From assembly GCA_003427395.1 (NCBI GenBank), contig BFEA01000037.1, positions 1,171,414-1,213,783 on the forward strand: a stretch of 42,370 bases of DNA, read 5' to 3'. The stretch comes from Chara braunii. Taxonomy: Eukaryota; Streptophyta; Charophyceae; Charales; Characeae. This document shows positions 10,631 through 24,200 of the stretch, piece after piece. Within the stretch, counting starts at the first letter, position 1; each line of letters starts with the position of its first letter. The notes beneath the pieces were generated by a model. That model was not told the origin of the DNA. It saw only the letters and a list, made by a program, of their open reading frames with translations, and made no database searches. The translations under genes and the position numbers were made by a program.

Positions 10631-12798
10631 TGAACCAAAAAAATAGGACAGTGACCGACATTTAAAATCTCTGGCAAATACAATAGTTATGGCATTTGCC
10701 CCGACATCATTCTCCAACCCCATTGAACGATATCCCTGTCGTTCACCATCAAAATATACAGTTAGGATTCTAATGAACTTTCGATGTAAAAGCAACGATT
10801 ACAATATACAACAATCCAAAACAATTGTATGGAACAAAGCCGGAACTTTTACCAACAACCTAGATTCAACATTCGAAAGCCTAAATATAACACAACAAAA
10901 CTGGATTCTCTCTCTAGAAGCCTAAATATAAATATAACAATACTGAATTATGACTCCAAAAGTAAAAAACTTAACATTTTTCTACTCATCAATTGAAATA
11001 GTACCAAATTTCTCCCCTGACAAGCCTAAAATCAAAACTTGGACCCAGATTCCGCCCCTCGAAACCTAAAATACAGAGGATCTTTTTGATAATAGTCCCA
11101 GCATCATCCCACTGGCAGCCAACATTTTAGTCTCTTTGAATGGTTATCAGGTGTCACCCCTTGCAAGTCTAAAATCGACAATCTTCACGTTGATATCACA
11201 ATAGATCAACCTGTTGCCGCTGTCGGAAGCTGTTCAGACAAGTCTGAAGGAACCATCCAAAAAGCAACCATTCATTTAAAAGTCATCGTTCAAGTTTTGA
11301 GCCTATTCCAACTTCAGAGAGAGAAAACAACTCACATAGTTATCATGTTCGACGTTTCTGAACTTTTGTGATATGCGTCGAGGAGTGATGTAATCCGTAT
11401 TAGGGATAACATCTCGATATCAAGCCCCACTTTAGATTCGACCCTCAACACATTCCCTCCGATTCAAGTCTTTTCGATCTTATTATACCTCTGCATGTAG
11501 AGTAGAACTGTCTCACCTCAAATAACCGAGGCTAGTCAGACCTTGACCATACAGGTACGATGATCATGCTTGACAAGAGGTTAGGTGGTCACTCCTCCTC
11601 TCACGGCAAACAGTAGTCGTCTGCCCTACAGACAACATTCTAACAAGATCTCGACACCCTCCTCCCTTTTAGTGATAGTGTAATCTTCCTTCCTTAAACC
11701 ACTCAGGATTGAGAAGACAATATCCCACTATGGACCAGGAACATAACTTCGACGCAAGCCTCACTATCACCTATGGAGCCCACAATTCCATGAAAATTTT
11801 ATCGTGACATGATAACATTTTCAAGAAAAATAAAATTGACAACATCAATAAAAAACGTTTTCAGACGAAATTTCATAATGACAGGAGCTAAATGATTTTC
11901 AATAATAGATTTGATGCACTTTTATCATAGAAACGCGTCACAAAAATTGATAATTTCAAAATGAATAAGACTCCTAGTAAACAGATCGATCGAAATATAC
12001 ATCATTCCAATATAATAATTAAAATATATGACTAAATAAATTTGCAAAACAATATTAAAAGAAAGTCAATGTTTGGTTGATAATATTTCAAAATAGTTGC
12101 GACTCATAATAATTTTGCCAAAACAATTGATATACTAAAATCATAACAAAAAAAATACCTTCAAAGTTCACGAAGTTTTTAATTAAAATATTACACAAAA
12201 GCTAGGCTACTAGAGTGGCCCGAAACCAGTTGGCCAACCAGAAAAAAAAAATAATAATAATAATAATAAATATATATATATATATTATATATTTTTAACT
12301 TTATTATTTATTTTAAATTTCGTAAAGAATTTTGATGTAACCCTAAGGCAAAAGTTGTTCAGTTTATCTTTGTGTATAACACAGTTTGTTTTCGGTGGGT
12401 TTTTTTTTTTTTTTTTTTTTGCTATGACCTTTCACAGTCGGGATGTCTGGGAAAATAGGGGGATCCGGGCGACCCGGCTGCTAACTTAGCATAGAAGCCA
12501 ATAATTCTTAACATCATAACTCAAAATTTATAAACAATGTCGATGAATATTAAGATAAAAACCTAATTCAATTATCATCAAGACATTAAGAATGTACATC
12601 CAACTGAGATAATCAAAATAACCAAAATAATTTTCAGGATAAAATCTACACATTGTTCATAGAGTTATAAAAATAATGAGAAATCAATCAATGATGATAA
12701 AAAATTTTAACTTGTAGAAATCTTAATGCTATCAATTAATATTACAAAATTAAATATATGAATGTCGTTCCATTCAGGACAATGACAAGTAGCCATTA
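10631..12798 (-). mobile_element. Internal region A of the LTR chain, non-coding
   Basis: Lies downstream (on the - strand) of the primer-binding site at 12799-12816 and aligns with 17726-20212. It is AT-rich, without gag or pol frames; the longest frames are under 80 codons and unrelated to retroelement proteins. The internal part is only about 2.2 kb, including an insertion at 12203-12489. It therefore fits a non-autonomous LARD-like element that would need proteins from a relative. The 11370-11800 part matches 18430-18840 and, more weakly, 25920-26340. Confidence 0.65.
12203..12489. mobile_element. About 287-bp insertion private to internal region A
   Basis: Copy B reads straight through ('attacacagaagtcaataattc', near 19900). 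In A this site is split by about 287 bp flanked by cacaaaagc on the left and catagaagc on the right, an imperfect 9-bp repeat. The insert holds an (AAT)n/(AT)n stretch near 12247-12290 and a run of about 22 T near 12399-12420. The terminal inverted repeats are weak. A 9-bp duplication would suggest a Mutator-like MITE, but this is uncertain. Confidence 0.55.
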
Positions 12799-12816
12799 TC
12801 CCTAGCGACGGCGCCA
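12799..12816 (-). promoter_or_regulatory. tRNA-Asp-type primer-binding site, copy A
   Basis: The - strand reads TGGCGCCGTCGCTAGGGA, 15 of 18 identical to the complement of the plant tRNA-Asp 3' end (TGGCGCCGTTGCCGGGGA). Two bases separate it from the LTR end ...gatcgaca (CA complement at 12819-12820), the normal LTR/PBS arrangement. Confidence 0.8.
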
Positions 12817-12818
12817 CC

Positions 12819-14381
12819 TGTCGATCGCATCATCTCCCGTCTTTTTCGCAAAAGGTGAGAGTCCTCCCGACCATGTCACGCAAGAGTTAAACAAAAACCA
12901 AACTCAAGAGACAACTTGGGAACGACGCAAAATAATCCCGCGAGCCGCCGAGACGACAAGGTCACATCGTCCTTTCCCCGCTTATGCTAGGTGCGCCCAC
13001 TCTACTTCCCGCGGCCCCTTATGACTGCGGGGCACAACTTACCTTCCCTAAGTGGCTGTCACTACCCTTAGGGGTGTATCCCTACCGAACTACTGACCCA
13101 CAAGCGAAAGTTTTCAGATGCAATTGTAGAGGAAGGTCAGCCGAGGGCGTTTGCTCGTGCGCTGTAGTACAGATACGCTTGGTTAAACGCCAAGTGGACC
13201 CGAGTATCGTCCGTTCCTTAGGGCGCCAATCTTCTAAGCACGGACCAGACGCCGGTCGACGAGGACGGTCTCAACCAAGCGTGAAACCCAAATATTAATC
13301 CTAGTCCCTTAGACACACAACTCAAAAGTAAGTTACAACAAACATATAAAAAATAATTGACCATAGTAAAAAAAAACGTTTATCCAACCTGAAATGATAA
13401 TTGAAAGAACTCGAATCATCATACGATACATCCAATAATACAAGATTAAAATAAAATCCGACCATTCCGGGTCGAATTCCACAAAAATCATACAGCCACC
13501 AACGAGGAGTTGATTTCGACAATAACCTAAGTGCAACCGACAAAATAGTCGGTCTGCCTTAATTTTGACTTCATGAGACACTTTGCTCAAGTCATTCATT
13601 CCACCGAGCACCACCTTAAGATTAGGCACGTACACCGTCGTCCTTATACATTCCTAATCTTATTGGATGACAGATTGTTTTGCGAATGATTCTTGATCAG
13701 GTGCATTGTTTGAAGTGTTGCATGCCTCTCCTTCCAGGATGTGGTAAGGTGTATTCCTTCTCCTCGTCCGAGCACAAACCTTGGATCTTATAAGTGGACA
13801 CGTCTCCATGGAATTGGCAAGTACCCTCCCATAGAACGGTCCACTCTAGGTCGATAGCAGAGCGGCCTCCTGAAGCAAGGAATCCCCGCCCCAGATGATT
13901 CCTAGAGATAGAGGATATGTCCACTGAAAGTAACTTTCAAATGTTCTCAACTCTCTTGAGTTCAGGGTAACTTGGACGAAAAGAAATCGAAGGAGATAAA
14001 AAATGAGAATCATTTGGACAAGTAAAGGTAGATAAGGTCATTCGGGGTAGAAAAGGGTCAATCCTTAGGAAAACACTTAGTCCAATTAACATTGTCTTCA
14101 ATATATGCACGAGGTTTTTTTTTTATAGTACCCATTGAAATTATTCACTCTGAAATTCAAGTATTTTTATCATGCAGGCAGGTGAAGATAGAAAGAGGAC
14201 AATCATTTTTTTCGTCTCAAATAGGCATAATATGCGTAGCATGTCTTTCGGGCTCGGTGATCGAACCCCAACGCTTGGTACCTAGCACAAACGAGGCCCA
14301 AAATCGACCGAGCCGGAACTTTTTTTTTTTTTTTTTTTTTTAATATATAGGGGTTGGTGGGCCCCTGGGGGGAATCGCTCA

Positions 14382-14429
<48 letters not shown>

Positions 14430-17400
14430 ACACCACACACATCGCACACACACCCCACACACCGCTTACACACGAGGACGCGTTCGGCAGCCCCCTAATT
14501 TGCCCTCGGCCGAACATATTCGATTCCCACTCCGTCGAGCGTCCGAACATGTCCGGTTGCTCGGTGGGGCAGCGAACATGTTCGGTGTGCTACGCAAGGC
14601 ATAATCAATCTCCTTTCCAAGCATGTTTCTACCTACCTGCAGTCAACGTAAAACAACCAAGTCCAAAAGAAAACAGTACAATCCCATACTCGAGTTAGAC
14701 CTTTCCATTCACATGCATGACTCGCACAACTTTCCTCTACCTTTTCTTTTGAAGATTCAAAACAACAGAGTCAAGCAAAAGTGTGGGTCCACACAAGTGT
14801 GAAGGGAAGTCTAAGTCAATCAACTGACCTTGAGTGAAGTTTGAATCGGGTCACTCAAGAAAGCAGTGCAATATTTCAATTAAAAGAAAATGATCGGCGT
14901 TGAATATGAAAATATGCAGCTAACAACTCTACAAGTTGTGGCCTTTCTCCTGAACGACGGTCCACGTCATCCCCCAACTCCAATGGACAAAAGAGTCAGG
15001 CCTATTGAGAGAACTGAAGTGGTCTAACCCTCGAGGAGAGTGCTCCCAAGAATAACTCTCACACCGTCCCAACGTTTCGGACAGTCCCAACACGGTCCCA
15101 ATTGCAGTTCCAACGACACCACGCTCCCGAGGATAGTCCCAATCAACCGTCATTCCAACCACCTCAAATCACCACATCCGCGCACAATAACCACACCAAA
15201 ATGTATGTCCCGTTCTCAAAATCAGTCTCAACTAGGTCCGAAATGAGCCCTAAGCAATCCCTCGTTGTTGCCGCTCCGCCGAATGGTCCCTGAGGAAAAT
15301 AAAAAAGTTTGCGTTGGGGATTCCAAAGAAAAAACAGCAGCCCTCCGGTGCCAAATGCCGCAAGTGCCGAGACCTCAACAGGCACACCACCACTGTCGCA
15401 CATCCAAAATGTTACCGTCCCTGTCTAGAATCAAAGTCGTTAAAAAAATAAAAAACACTCAGTCACGCACCTCAAAAATAAATGCGGGATTACCGCTCAC
15501 CGTGCCGTCAAAACCGCTACCACATTTGTCCAGCAGCATCGCCGTCTGCTCATACACCACAGCGGAAGGACCCACAATGCCGTAACATTTTGCCAGTACT
15601 ACCCCTCAAAAACAGTGTTGACAACACACCAAAAGTTTTACAGCATGTCCATACTGAAAATATCATTGTTGTCATGCCGCCAATCGAACAACATCTCCCC
15701 CTTGAAATAAACCAGTGTCGTCGAGTCCATACTCCGACGGCACAATCCTGCTGAAAAAAACACAGCGTCGGCGGGTCAGCACTTCGCTGGCACAACCCCA
15801 CTAACATGGAGGTGCGGCCTGCCACATTGCTGCAAACGGGCCCCGACTTTGGCTCCACCTAGAGCAACATCGCCTCCTCTGAACTCTCCAACTACTCCAG
15901 CTTGTTCTCCAACTACTCCAGCTTGTTCTCCAACTTGCAAACCTCCTCCAACTTGTTTTCCCAAGCCCTCTTCCAGCAGACCTCCAACACTCTTCCAGGT
16001 GCCTCTTCGCTGCCTGAAAGCTCTTTCAAGGATCACTGTACACCCCTGACTTCAAGCTGCCTCTACCTGGGCTAACCCCTCTTGATATAGTCATGGAGGA
16101 GAGAAACCTGTGTCACTTCAGTTATGGGTTTATGTCTTTCTTTCCCTGTTTCAACTCTTGTTGTTAAGTCCAGAAATCGCTTTGTGATTACCACTTGTCA
16201 CCTTTTGCCTACTTCCTCTGCTGAAATTTTGAAGCTCAAGTTGTTGTAGCTTCATATTGACACTCATAACTTTTATTTTTTAGATCCGGTTGGCCTCATG
16301 CATATATATACAGGGTTCTTTGCAGGTGTATCCATGCCATGGTGATGGCTTCAAGCAGCCTCACCAAACTTTGGAACAACAGTCCAAAGTAGCCTCTCTT
16401 TCAAAATTTGAGGCTAGCTCAGTCCCTATGGAGTTGAGGTTTCAATTGGTGCTTTCATGGCCTCAAGTCAAGGAAGAATGGTCACGACTATGCTTCTCAT
16501 AAATAAAACAATCAGCAGCCAATGACTGCTGCTAAGTTTCCTGGCAGCCGTTGGCTGCCTTCTCCTTGCCTGGCGCCCATTCTCAATGGTGTCAGCTAAG
16601 TATTGAGGCAGGGAGGGGAATCACTCGTTATATTTACGAATTCAAGTCTCGACAGGCTGAGAGGGGGTGCGAAAAGTAGCCCGTCTTTGCCGATTTTTAA
16701 TAAAAAATTCGTTAAACAAAACATTCTGAAAAAACTCTCACATATTGCGTAGATGTCCTCCTACTCGTAGAAAAAAATCCAGAGTAAACAAAAATCATTT
16801 CAGCCATAAAAAAAAATTATTGGCGCGAAGTGAAAAATTTGAGTTTTTCAAATTTCTAATATCGGGCTTAGTGAACTGGCGAAATACAAACTCAACATTG
16901 AATCCACAGGCAAACATGGAAACACGGCCATTCTCCCTTCCTCCCATACCCGTTTGAAATACGGAGTTAAGATTGAATCCAAAAGCAGGAAGCTGCCTTC
17001 ACTCCTTTACGGGGCACAACAGGATCGCATCTCCTTCTAAAATATGGTGAGGCTTATTACCTCGTGTTTTCACGACTGGTACCAGCTTTCCTAAGAAACG
17101 TTTGACGCCCGTGAAAAGAGGTGCTAGCGAGCCTCTCATCCTGTGGCCAGCAGACTAAGTCTGCTTGAGCCTGCAGGGAGGTCGGACCCTTAACCCAACG
17201 GTTAGGGCTCTAGCCCACGGCTATACTTCCAGCCTCCACCAATCCGTTGCCGGCTCGAGCTTAGTTCTTGAGCAGCGCTAGGACTCGGTTGAGTTTCCCT
17301 CCCCCATCTGCGGCTCGAGTGGGTGTGTGGTCTTATAGGTCAGAGCATCAACGTCCAGGCCGCTAAACGTAGAGTTAAGGTCTTGCACACATAAATGCAA

Positions 17401-17725
17401 GGGAAAAAAAAATAATATAATAAAAATTAGGCAACTTTTTTTCCTATACTGCGGTCGTGAACCCAGTGTAACCATTATTTTTGAACCACCCAGACTGTAA
17501 ATCGTGTGGCGGGTGCCATTAGGTAGGACGGTTCTAGATTTAGTACTCCAATAGTCGCACAACGTTGCAGCCTCGAAAAAAAGTAAGTATCGCTCGTTAC
17601 CTCTGTAATTTATGGATGTCGCAGACGTACGGACTTAGATTCATAAAGTTTTAATCTCTCAGTCATTAGAACGGTTGGAATAACTTGTAGTCAGACGCGT
17701 TATTTTTTCATCAAGTCCCTCAATT
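12819..17725 (-). mobile_element. LTR copy B
   Basis: About 4.9 kb on the - strand, the best-preserved LTR of the chain, with the 3' end CA at 12819-12820 next to a primer-binding site. The 5' limit is taken at the purine run near 17725 and could be off by several hundred bases. It aligns with L0, A and C; the GC-rich tail at 12819-13261 also matches 27424-27870 and 34430-34860. It contains a 366-bp private insertion (14232-14597) and a (CA)n microsatellite within it. There are no genes; on the - strand near 13697-13924 a 75-codon frame resembles one in A (7063-7290) but is broken in C and L0. Confidence 0.75.
14232..14597. mobile_element. 366-bp non-autonomous DNA transposon with 8-bp target duplication
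   Basis: Flanked by the perfect direct repeat GGCATAAT at 14224-14231 and 14598-14605. A and C have a single GGCATAAT at the same place ('aaataggcataatcaatct'), i.e. empty sites. Ends are ATGCGTAGCA (14232-14241) and TGCTACGCAA (14588-14597), inverted repeats matching at 9 of 10. Inside are a GGCTCGGT/ACCGAGCC pair, a T22 run, (CA)n at about 14383-14428 and several 'gaacatgttcgg'-type palindromes. An 8-bp duplication fits hAT (or P-like) elements, but the ends do not start with the usual CAGGG, so the superfamily is open. Confidence 0.8.
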
Positions 17726-20212
17726 CAACGAAAAACGTCGAATAGTATCCAACGTTTAAAATCCCTAGCAAATACCCTTGTTAGGGTGTCTGCCCCGACC
17801 TCATTGAACGACGTCCCAGTCGTTCACCATCAAAATAAACGGTCAAAATTCTTATAACTTTCTGTGTGAAAGCAATGATTATAACACACAACAATCCAAA
17901 ACAATTGTCTGGAACAAAGTCGAAACTGTTACCAACAACCTATATTGGGTCTTTGAAAGCCTAAATATAATACAACAAAACTGGATTCAGCTTCCAAAAG
18001 CCTAAATATAAATATAGCAAAACTGAATTCTGCCTCCTGAAGCCGAAAACTTAACACTTTTATACGCGTTAATTAAATAGTATCAGATTTCGTCTCTGGC
18101 AAGCCTAAAATCAAAACTCAGACCGAGATTCCGCCCTTGGAAACCTAAAATACAAAGGATTTTTTCCATAATGGTCCAACATCATCCCACTGGCGGCCAA
18201 CGTTTTTATCTCTTTGAATGGTTACCAGATTCCGCCCCTCTCAAACCTAAAATCGATAATCTTTAGGTTGATATAACAATAAATCGACCTGTTAAAAGTT
18301 GTTCATACATGTGTGAACGAACCATCCATAAAGCAACCATTCATGTAAAAGTCATTGTCCAAGTTTTGAGCCTATTTCAACTTCATAGAGAAAAAACAAC
18401 TCACATATATATCATGTCCGATGTTTCTGAACTTTTGTGATATGCGTCGAGGAGTGGTAATCCGTATAAGGATAACATCTCGACATCAAGCCCCGCCTTA
18501 GATTCGAGCCTCACGACATTCCCCCCAATTCTAGTGTTTTCGATATCATTAGTCCTCTGCATGTAGAGTACAACAACACCACATCACATAATTGAGGCCA
18601 GCTCCGCCTACAGAGGTACGATGACCATGTTTGACACGAAGTTAGGTAGTCACTCCTCCCCTCATGGTAAACAGTAGTCGTCTGCCCTACAAACAACATT
18701 CGAACAAGATCTCAACACCGTCCTCAATTTTGGTGATAGTGTAATCTTCCTTCCTTAAACCACTCATGATTGAGAAGACAACATTCCACTATGGACCATG
18801 AGCAAAACTCCGGCGCAGGCCTCACTATCACCTACAATGCCCACAATTTTATCAAAAATGTGTCGTGACATCTAATATTTTCAATAAGAATAAAATATTC
18901 ATTCAATTAAATTACATTGCGGGTACTACTGATCCTCTGCGGTCCACTTTTATTGGTGGACTTCACCAATATTACCTAAAGGTTGTGTTGTAACGAGATA
19001 TCGTTTCGCCTCCTGTCCCCAATTAGTTGGGTAGCTGTCTCTTTCAGTTCAAACTTAGTTGAGCATATCCACCACCCGGTAAGAGACACCTCAACGTACG
19101 ATCGCGCGCTATCTATTGTTTGGGGGGTTGCGCAATTCGGAAAGATGCTTTGATTTACCATGACGTTGAAAGATCCAACATTAAATTTCCCCTAAGCGAG
19201 AGTTGTCTCTATGTCGTAGAATGAAATCTTTGTTGTGCAGATGCAAATACCTCTTCCCGAATGTTAGTGTTTTCCTATTACTAAGTCGCTTTCGGGTTAG
19301 GCAGGTACTATGGGTCCTCTAACTTCCAATAGGTACATCAAACAAACCAGTTGCATTTCATCGATATCGTCAATATGCTTTAACGTTGTAAGTTTTGTTG
19401 TTTAGTCACCTGTCCCCCAATCAATATCAATACATGAGTAATCAACTCTCATACATTCAGTATTCGCCGATTTGGACCTTACCACTCAGTTTCAATGGCA
19501 AGCAGAAAGTATAAGAAACAGTGTACGTTCCATCGCTTCCCCATGTATAGTATAATATAAAATACGGCTTCCACATTGTATTTCATAATGACGCAAGCTA
19601 AATAATTTTCAAGAATAGATCAGATGCACTCTTATCATAAAAATGCATCACAAAAATAGATAATCTCAAAATGAATAGGAGTCCGGGTAAACAGATCGAT
19701 CAAAATGTATATCATTCCAATATAATAATCAAAATATATGACTAATTAAATCTGCAAAACAATATAAAAAAAATCAACGTTTAGTTAATAATATTTCAAA
19801 ATATTTGCGACTAATAATAATTTTGCCGAAACAATTAATATGCTTAAATTATAACCGAAAGAATACCTTTAAAGTTAAGGATAAAGTATTTAATTAAAAT
19901 ATTACACAGAAGTCAATAATTCGCAACACTATAACTCAAAATTTATAGATAATAAGGATGAATATTAAGATAGAAGAGTTCAATTCAATCATCATCAAAA
20001 CATTTATAATGTATATCCAACTCAGATGATTAAAATAACCAATATAATTTTCAGAATAAAATCAACACATAGTTCATAGAGTGATAAAATAATGAGCAAT
20101 CAATCATAATAAAATAGTTTAGTTGTAGAAATCTTAATACGATTAATTGATTCATTACGAAATAAAATATTCGAGTATCATTCCACTCACGAGAACGGTA
20201 GGTAGCCGTTAT
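17726..20212 (-). mobile_element. Internal region B of the LTR chain, non-coding
   Basis: About 2.5 kb between the primer-binding site at 20213-20230 and the presumed start of LTR B. It aligns with 10631-12798. No coding potential is visible. About 18910-19550 has no obvious counterpart in A and may be a further insertion; its ends were not resolved. Near 17772-17789 (atacccttgttagggtgt) lies a degenerate copy of the palindrome found at 34389 and 37781. Confidence 0.65.
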
Positions 20213-20230
20213 CCCCGACAACGGCGCTAC
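20213..20230 (-). promoter_or_regulatory. tRNA-Asp-type primer-binding site, copy B
   Basis: The - strand reads TAGCGCCGTTGTCGGGGA, 16 of 18 identical to the tRNA-Asp complement. Two bases separate it from the end of LTR C at 20233, where the expected CA has mutated to AA. Confidence 0.8.
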
Positions 20231-21034
20231 CTTTCGAGCGCATCGGCTCCCTCCTTTTTCGCAAAAGACGAGAGTCATCCCAGCCATGTCACGCGGGAGT
20301 TAAACAAAAACTAAAATCAAGAGACAACTCTGGAACGACGCAAAATAATTTCGCGAGTTGCCGAGACGGCGAGGTCGTTTCGTCCCTTCACCACTTTAGT
20401 CGGGTGCGTCATCTGCACTTCCCACGGTCCCCTACTACAGGATAGGTTCTCGCCGGGCATAACTTACCTTTCCTAAAGGGTTGTCACCACTATCCCTACT
20501 AAGCAACTGACCCACATGCGAAAGTTTTTACATGCAATTGGGACGGAAGTCAGCAGAGGGTGTTTGCTTGTACGATGTAGCATAAATACGCTTGGTTAAA
20601 CGCCAAGTGGACCCGAGCATCCTTCGTGCCTTAGGACACTAATCTCCTAAGTACGAAGCAGAGGCCAGTCAACTGGGACAGTCTCAACTGAGCGTGAAAC
20701 CCAAATATTAATCATAATCCTTTAGACATACAACTCAAAAGTAAGTTATACCAAGCATATAAAAAAAAATCGAGCATAATGAAAAAAAATGTATATCCAA
20801 CCTGAAATGATAACTGAAAGAACTCGAATCATCACACAATACATCCAATAATACAAAATCAAAATAAAATTTGACGATCTTGGGTCGAATTCCACAAAAA
20901 TCATATAGCCTCCAACGAAGGGTCGTCTTCGACAATAACCTCAGTGCAACCGACAAGGTAGTCGGTCTGCCATAATTTTAACTTGATGAAATATGCTGCC
21001 CAAGTGATTCATTCCATTTACCGTCGACTTAAGA

Positions 21035-21250
21035 TTATGTAAACAGCTCGGCGGTCGCTGGCTAGGGCGAGCGGGCGTATTTTTTTGTGGTTTCCTGTTG
21101 ATAACCTACTTGTCCCAATGTATGGCATTCGCTTAGAAATCTAAGCGAAGAAGGACTTCGTACTTCGTACCTTCCGAGGTATTCCAGCACATAGCGAAAT
21201 TACTAGGCTCATATTCGAACCTCAGGATGTTTTTTTGACTTTATCTTCAT
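21035..21250. mobile_element. About 210-bp insertion private to LTR C
   Basis: Copies A and B run directly from 'cttaagatta' to 'cacacac...cattcctaat', whereas C has about 210 extra bases. It contains a perfect hairpin at 21128-21149 (TTCGCTTAGA-AA-TCTAAGCGAA) and a T7 run. A 'ggttcgaatat' on the - strand resembles a pol III B box, but no matching A box is seen. No clear target duplication was found; class unknown. Confidence 0.5.
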
Positions 21251-24200
21251 CTCTTACGCACACACTAGTCCTCATACATTCCTAATCTTATTGGATGTCA
21301 GGCTGTTTTGCGAATGATTCTTGATCAGGTGCATTGCTTGAAGTGTTGCATGCTTCTCCTTCTAGGATGTGGTAAGGGGTACTCTTTCTCCTCGCTTGAG
21401 CACAAAGCTCGGATCTTAGAAGTCGGACCGTCTCCACGGAATTGGCAAGTACCATCCCGTAGAACGTAGAACGGTCCACTCTGGATAGATAACAGGGTCA
21501 ACTCCTGAAGCAATGAATCCCCACCCCAAATGCTTCCTAAAAATAAAGGATGTGTCCATTGAAAGTAACTTTCAGATATTATCAGTTCTCCTAATTTCAG
21601 GGTAACTTTGACGAAACGAAATCGAAGGAGATGGAGAATGACAACCATTTGGACAGGTTTAGGTAGATAAGGTCATTAAGGGTAGAAAGGGTCAATCGTC
21701 AGGAAAACACTCAGTCCATTTGACTTTGTCTTCACTATATACACGAGGTTTTTTTTTATAGTACCCATGAAATTATTCACTCCAAAATTCAAGTACTTTT
21801 TTCATGCATGCATGTGAAAGATAGAAAGAGGACAGTCATTTTCTTCATCTTAAATAGGCATAATCAATCTTCTTTGCAAGCATCCTTCTACCTAGCTGCA
21901 CTCAAAGCAAAACAACCAAATTCAAAAGAAAACAGTACAATCCCATACTCGAGTTAGACCTTTTCACTCACAAGCATGACTTGCGCAACATTCCTCTACC
22001 TTTTCTTTTGAACATTCAAAACAACAGGGTCAAGCAAAAGTGTGAGTTCGCACAGATGTGAAGGGAAGTCTGAGTCAATCAATTGACCTTGAGTGAAGTT
22101 TGAATCGGCTCATTCAAGAAAACCGTGTAATATTTCAATCAAAAATAAATTAACACCATTCGATATGGAAATATGCGGCTCACAACTCTACAAGTTGTGA
22201 CATTTCTCCTAAACGACGGTCCACATTATCTCCAAAATCCGAATGAGCAGGGGTCGGGCCCATAGAGAGAACTCAAGTGCGCTAACCCTATAGAAAGGTG
22301 CTCCCAAGAATAACTCTCACATGATCCCAACGTTCCGAACATTCCCAACGCAGTCCCAATTGCAGTTCTAACGACACCACGCCCCCAAGGATAGTCCCAA
22401 TCAACCGTCATTCCTACCGCCCTAAATCAACATGTCCACTCACATAGTCAAACCATCATGTATATCTCGTTCTCAAAACCAGTCTCATCTAGTCCCAAAA
22501 TGGTGCCTAGGCGATCCCATGTAGTTGCCGCACCGCCGAATGGTCCTTGAAAATAATAAAAAAAGTTTGCGTTGTGGATTCCAACGAAGTAACAGCGGCC
22601 TTTTGGTGCCAAATGCCGCAAGTGCCGACACCTCAACGGGCACACCGCCAATGTGGCACCGAGAAAATGTTACCCTCCATCTAGAAACACATCCGTAAAA
22701 AAAAAAAAAAAACACTCAATCACGCATCTCAAAAATAAATGAGGGACTGTCGCTCACCGTGCCGTCAAAACTGGTACCACAGTTGTTCAGGCGCACCGCC
22801 ACCTGTTCACACACCACAGCGGAAGGGCGCACAGTGCCACAAAATTTCGGCAACACTGCCCCTCAAAAACAGTGTCCTCGACGCACCCAAAATTTTGCAG
22901 CATGTCCATACTGAAAATGTTGTCGTTGTCGTGACGCCAATCGAACAACACCTCCCCCTTGAAATAAACCAGTGCCGTCGAGCCTGCACTCTGACGACAC
23001 AATCCCACTGAAAACAATACAGCACCGACGCGGCAGTACTTCGCCGGCACAACCCCACAAACATGGAGTTGTGGCCTCCCATATTGTCGCAAACCAGTCC
23101 AGGGCTCTGGCTCCACATAGAGCAACATCGCCTCCCCTTAACTCTCCAACTCCTGCAGCTTGTTCTTTAACTTGCAGACCTCCTGCAACTTGCTTTTCCA
23201 ATCCTTCTTCCAACAAACCTCCAACACTCCTCCAACTGCCTCATTGCTGCCTCAAAGTTCCTTCAAGGAAAATTGTATACCCCTGAACTCAAGCTAGGCC
23301 ACCGCTTTAGTGTGCCTCTACCTGGCCTAGCCCCTCTTGATATAATCATAGAGGAGAGAAACCTGTGTTGCTACAATTATGGGTTCTTGTCTTTCTTTCT
23401 CTGTTTCAACTCTTGTTGATAAGTCCGGAAATTGCTTTGTGATTATCACTTATCACAGTTTGCTTACTTCCTTTCCTGAAATTTTGAAGCTCAAGTTGTT
23501 ATAGCTTCGTATTGATGCCCATAACTTTCATTTTTTAGATCTGGTTGGTCTCATGCATATATACACAGGTCTCCCTGCAGGCCTATGCATACCATGGTGA
23601 TGGCTTCCAGCAGCCTCACCAGGCTTTGGAGCAATGGTCCAAAGTAGCCGCTCTTTCAAAATTTGAGGCTAGCTCAGTCCCTATGGAGTTGGGGCTACTA
23701 TTGGTGCTTCCATGGCCTCAAGTCAAGGAAGAATGGTCACGACTATGCTCCCCATATATAAAACAATCAGCAACCAATGGCTACTGCTAAGTTTCCTGGT
23801 AGCCATTGGCTGCCTTCTCCTTGCCTGGCGCCCATTCTGATAGGTGTCAACGAAGTACTGAGGCAGGGAGGGGAATCAACTCGTGGTATTCACGAATTCA
23901 AGTCCCAACAAGCTGAGAGGGGGTGTGAAAACTAGCCCGTCTTTTTCGATTTTTAATAAACAATTCGTTCAACAAAACATTATAAAAAACTCCCACATAT
24001 GGCGTAGGTGCCCTCCTACTCGAAAAAAAAAATCCAGAGTAAATAAAAATATTTTTTAGCCATCACACAAATTATTGGCGCAAACCAAAAAATTTATGTT
24101 TTTTAAATTTTTGTTATCGAAATACAGACTCAACATCGAATCCACAGACAAACATGGAAAAACGGTCATTCTCCCTTCCTCCCATACCCGTTTGAAATAT

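Noticed and set aside
22863-23216. - strand frame with coiled-coil-like Leu/Lys/Glu spacing, echoed at 15776-16036
   Set aside because: The readable frame differs between copies and carries stops; the pattern comes from 'ctccaacttg'-type short repeats.
23735-23765. TATA box and transcription start of the LTR
   Set aside because: 'tatataaaa' is present in copy C only, its orientation conflicts with the LTR direction, and B and A are eroded here.
23545-23790. + strand frame (HGDGF..PHQALEQ) similar to 16290-16502
   Set aside because: Antisense to the LTR, overlaps the CCAAT palindrome region and has in-frame stops in copy A, so frame sharing is explained by LTR homology.
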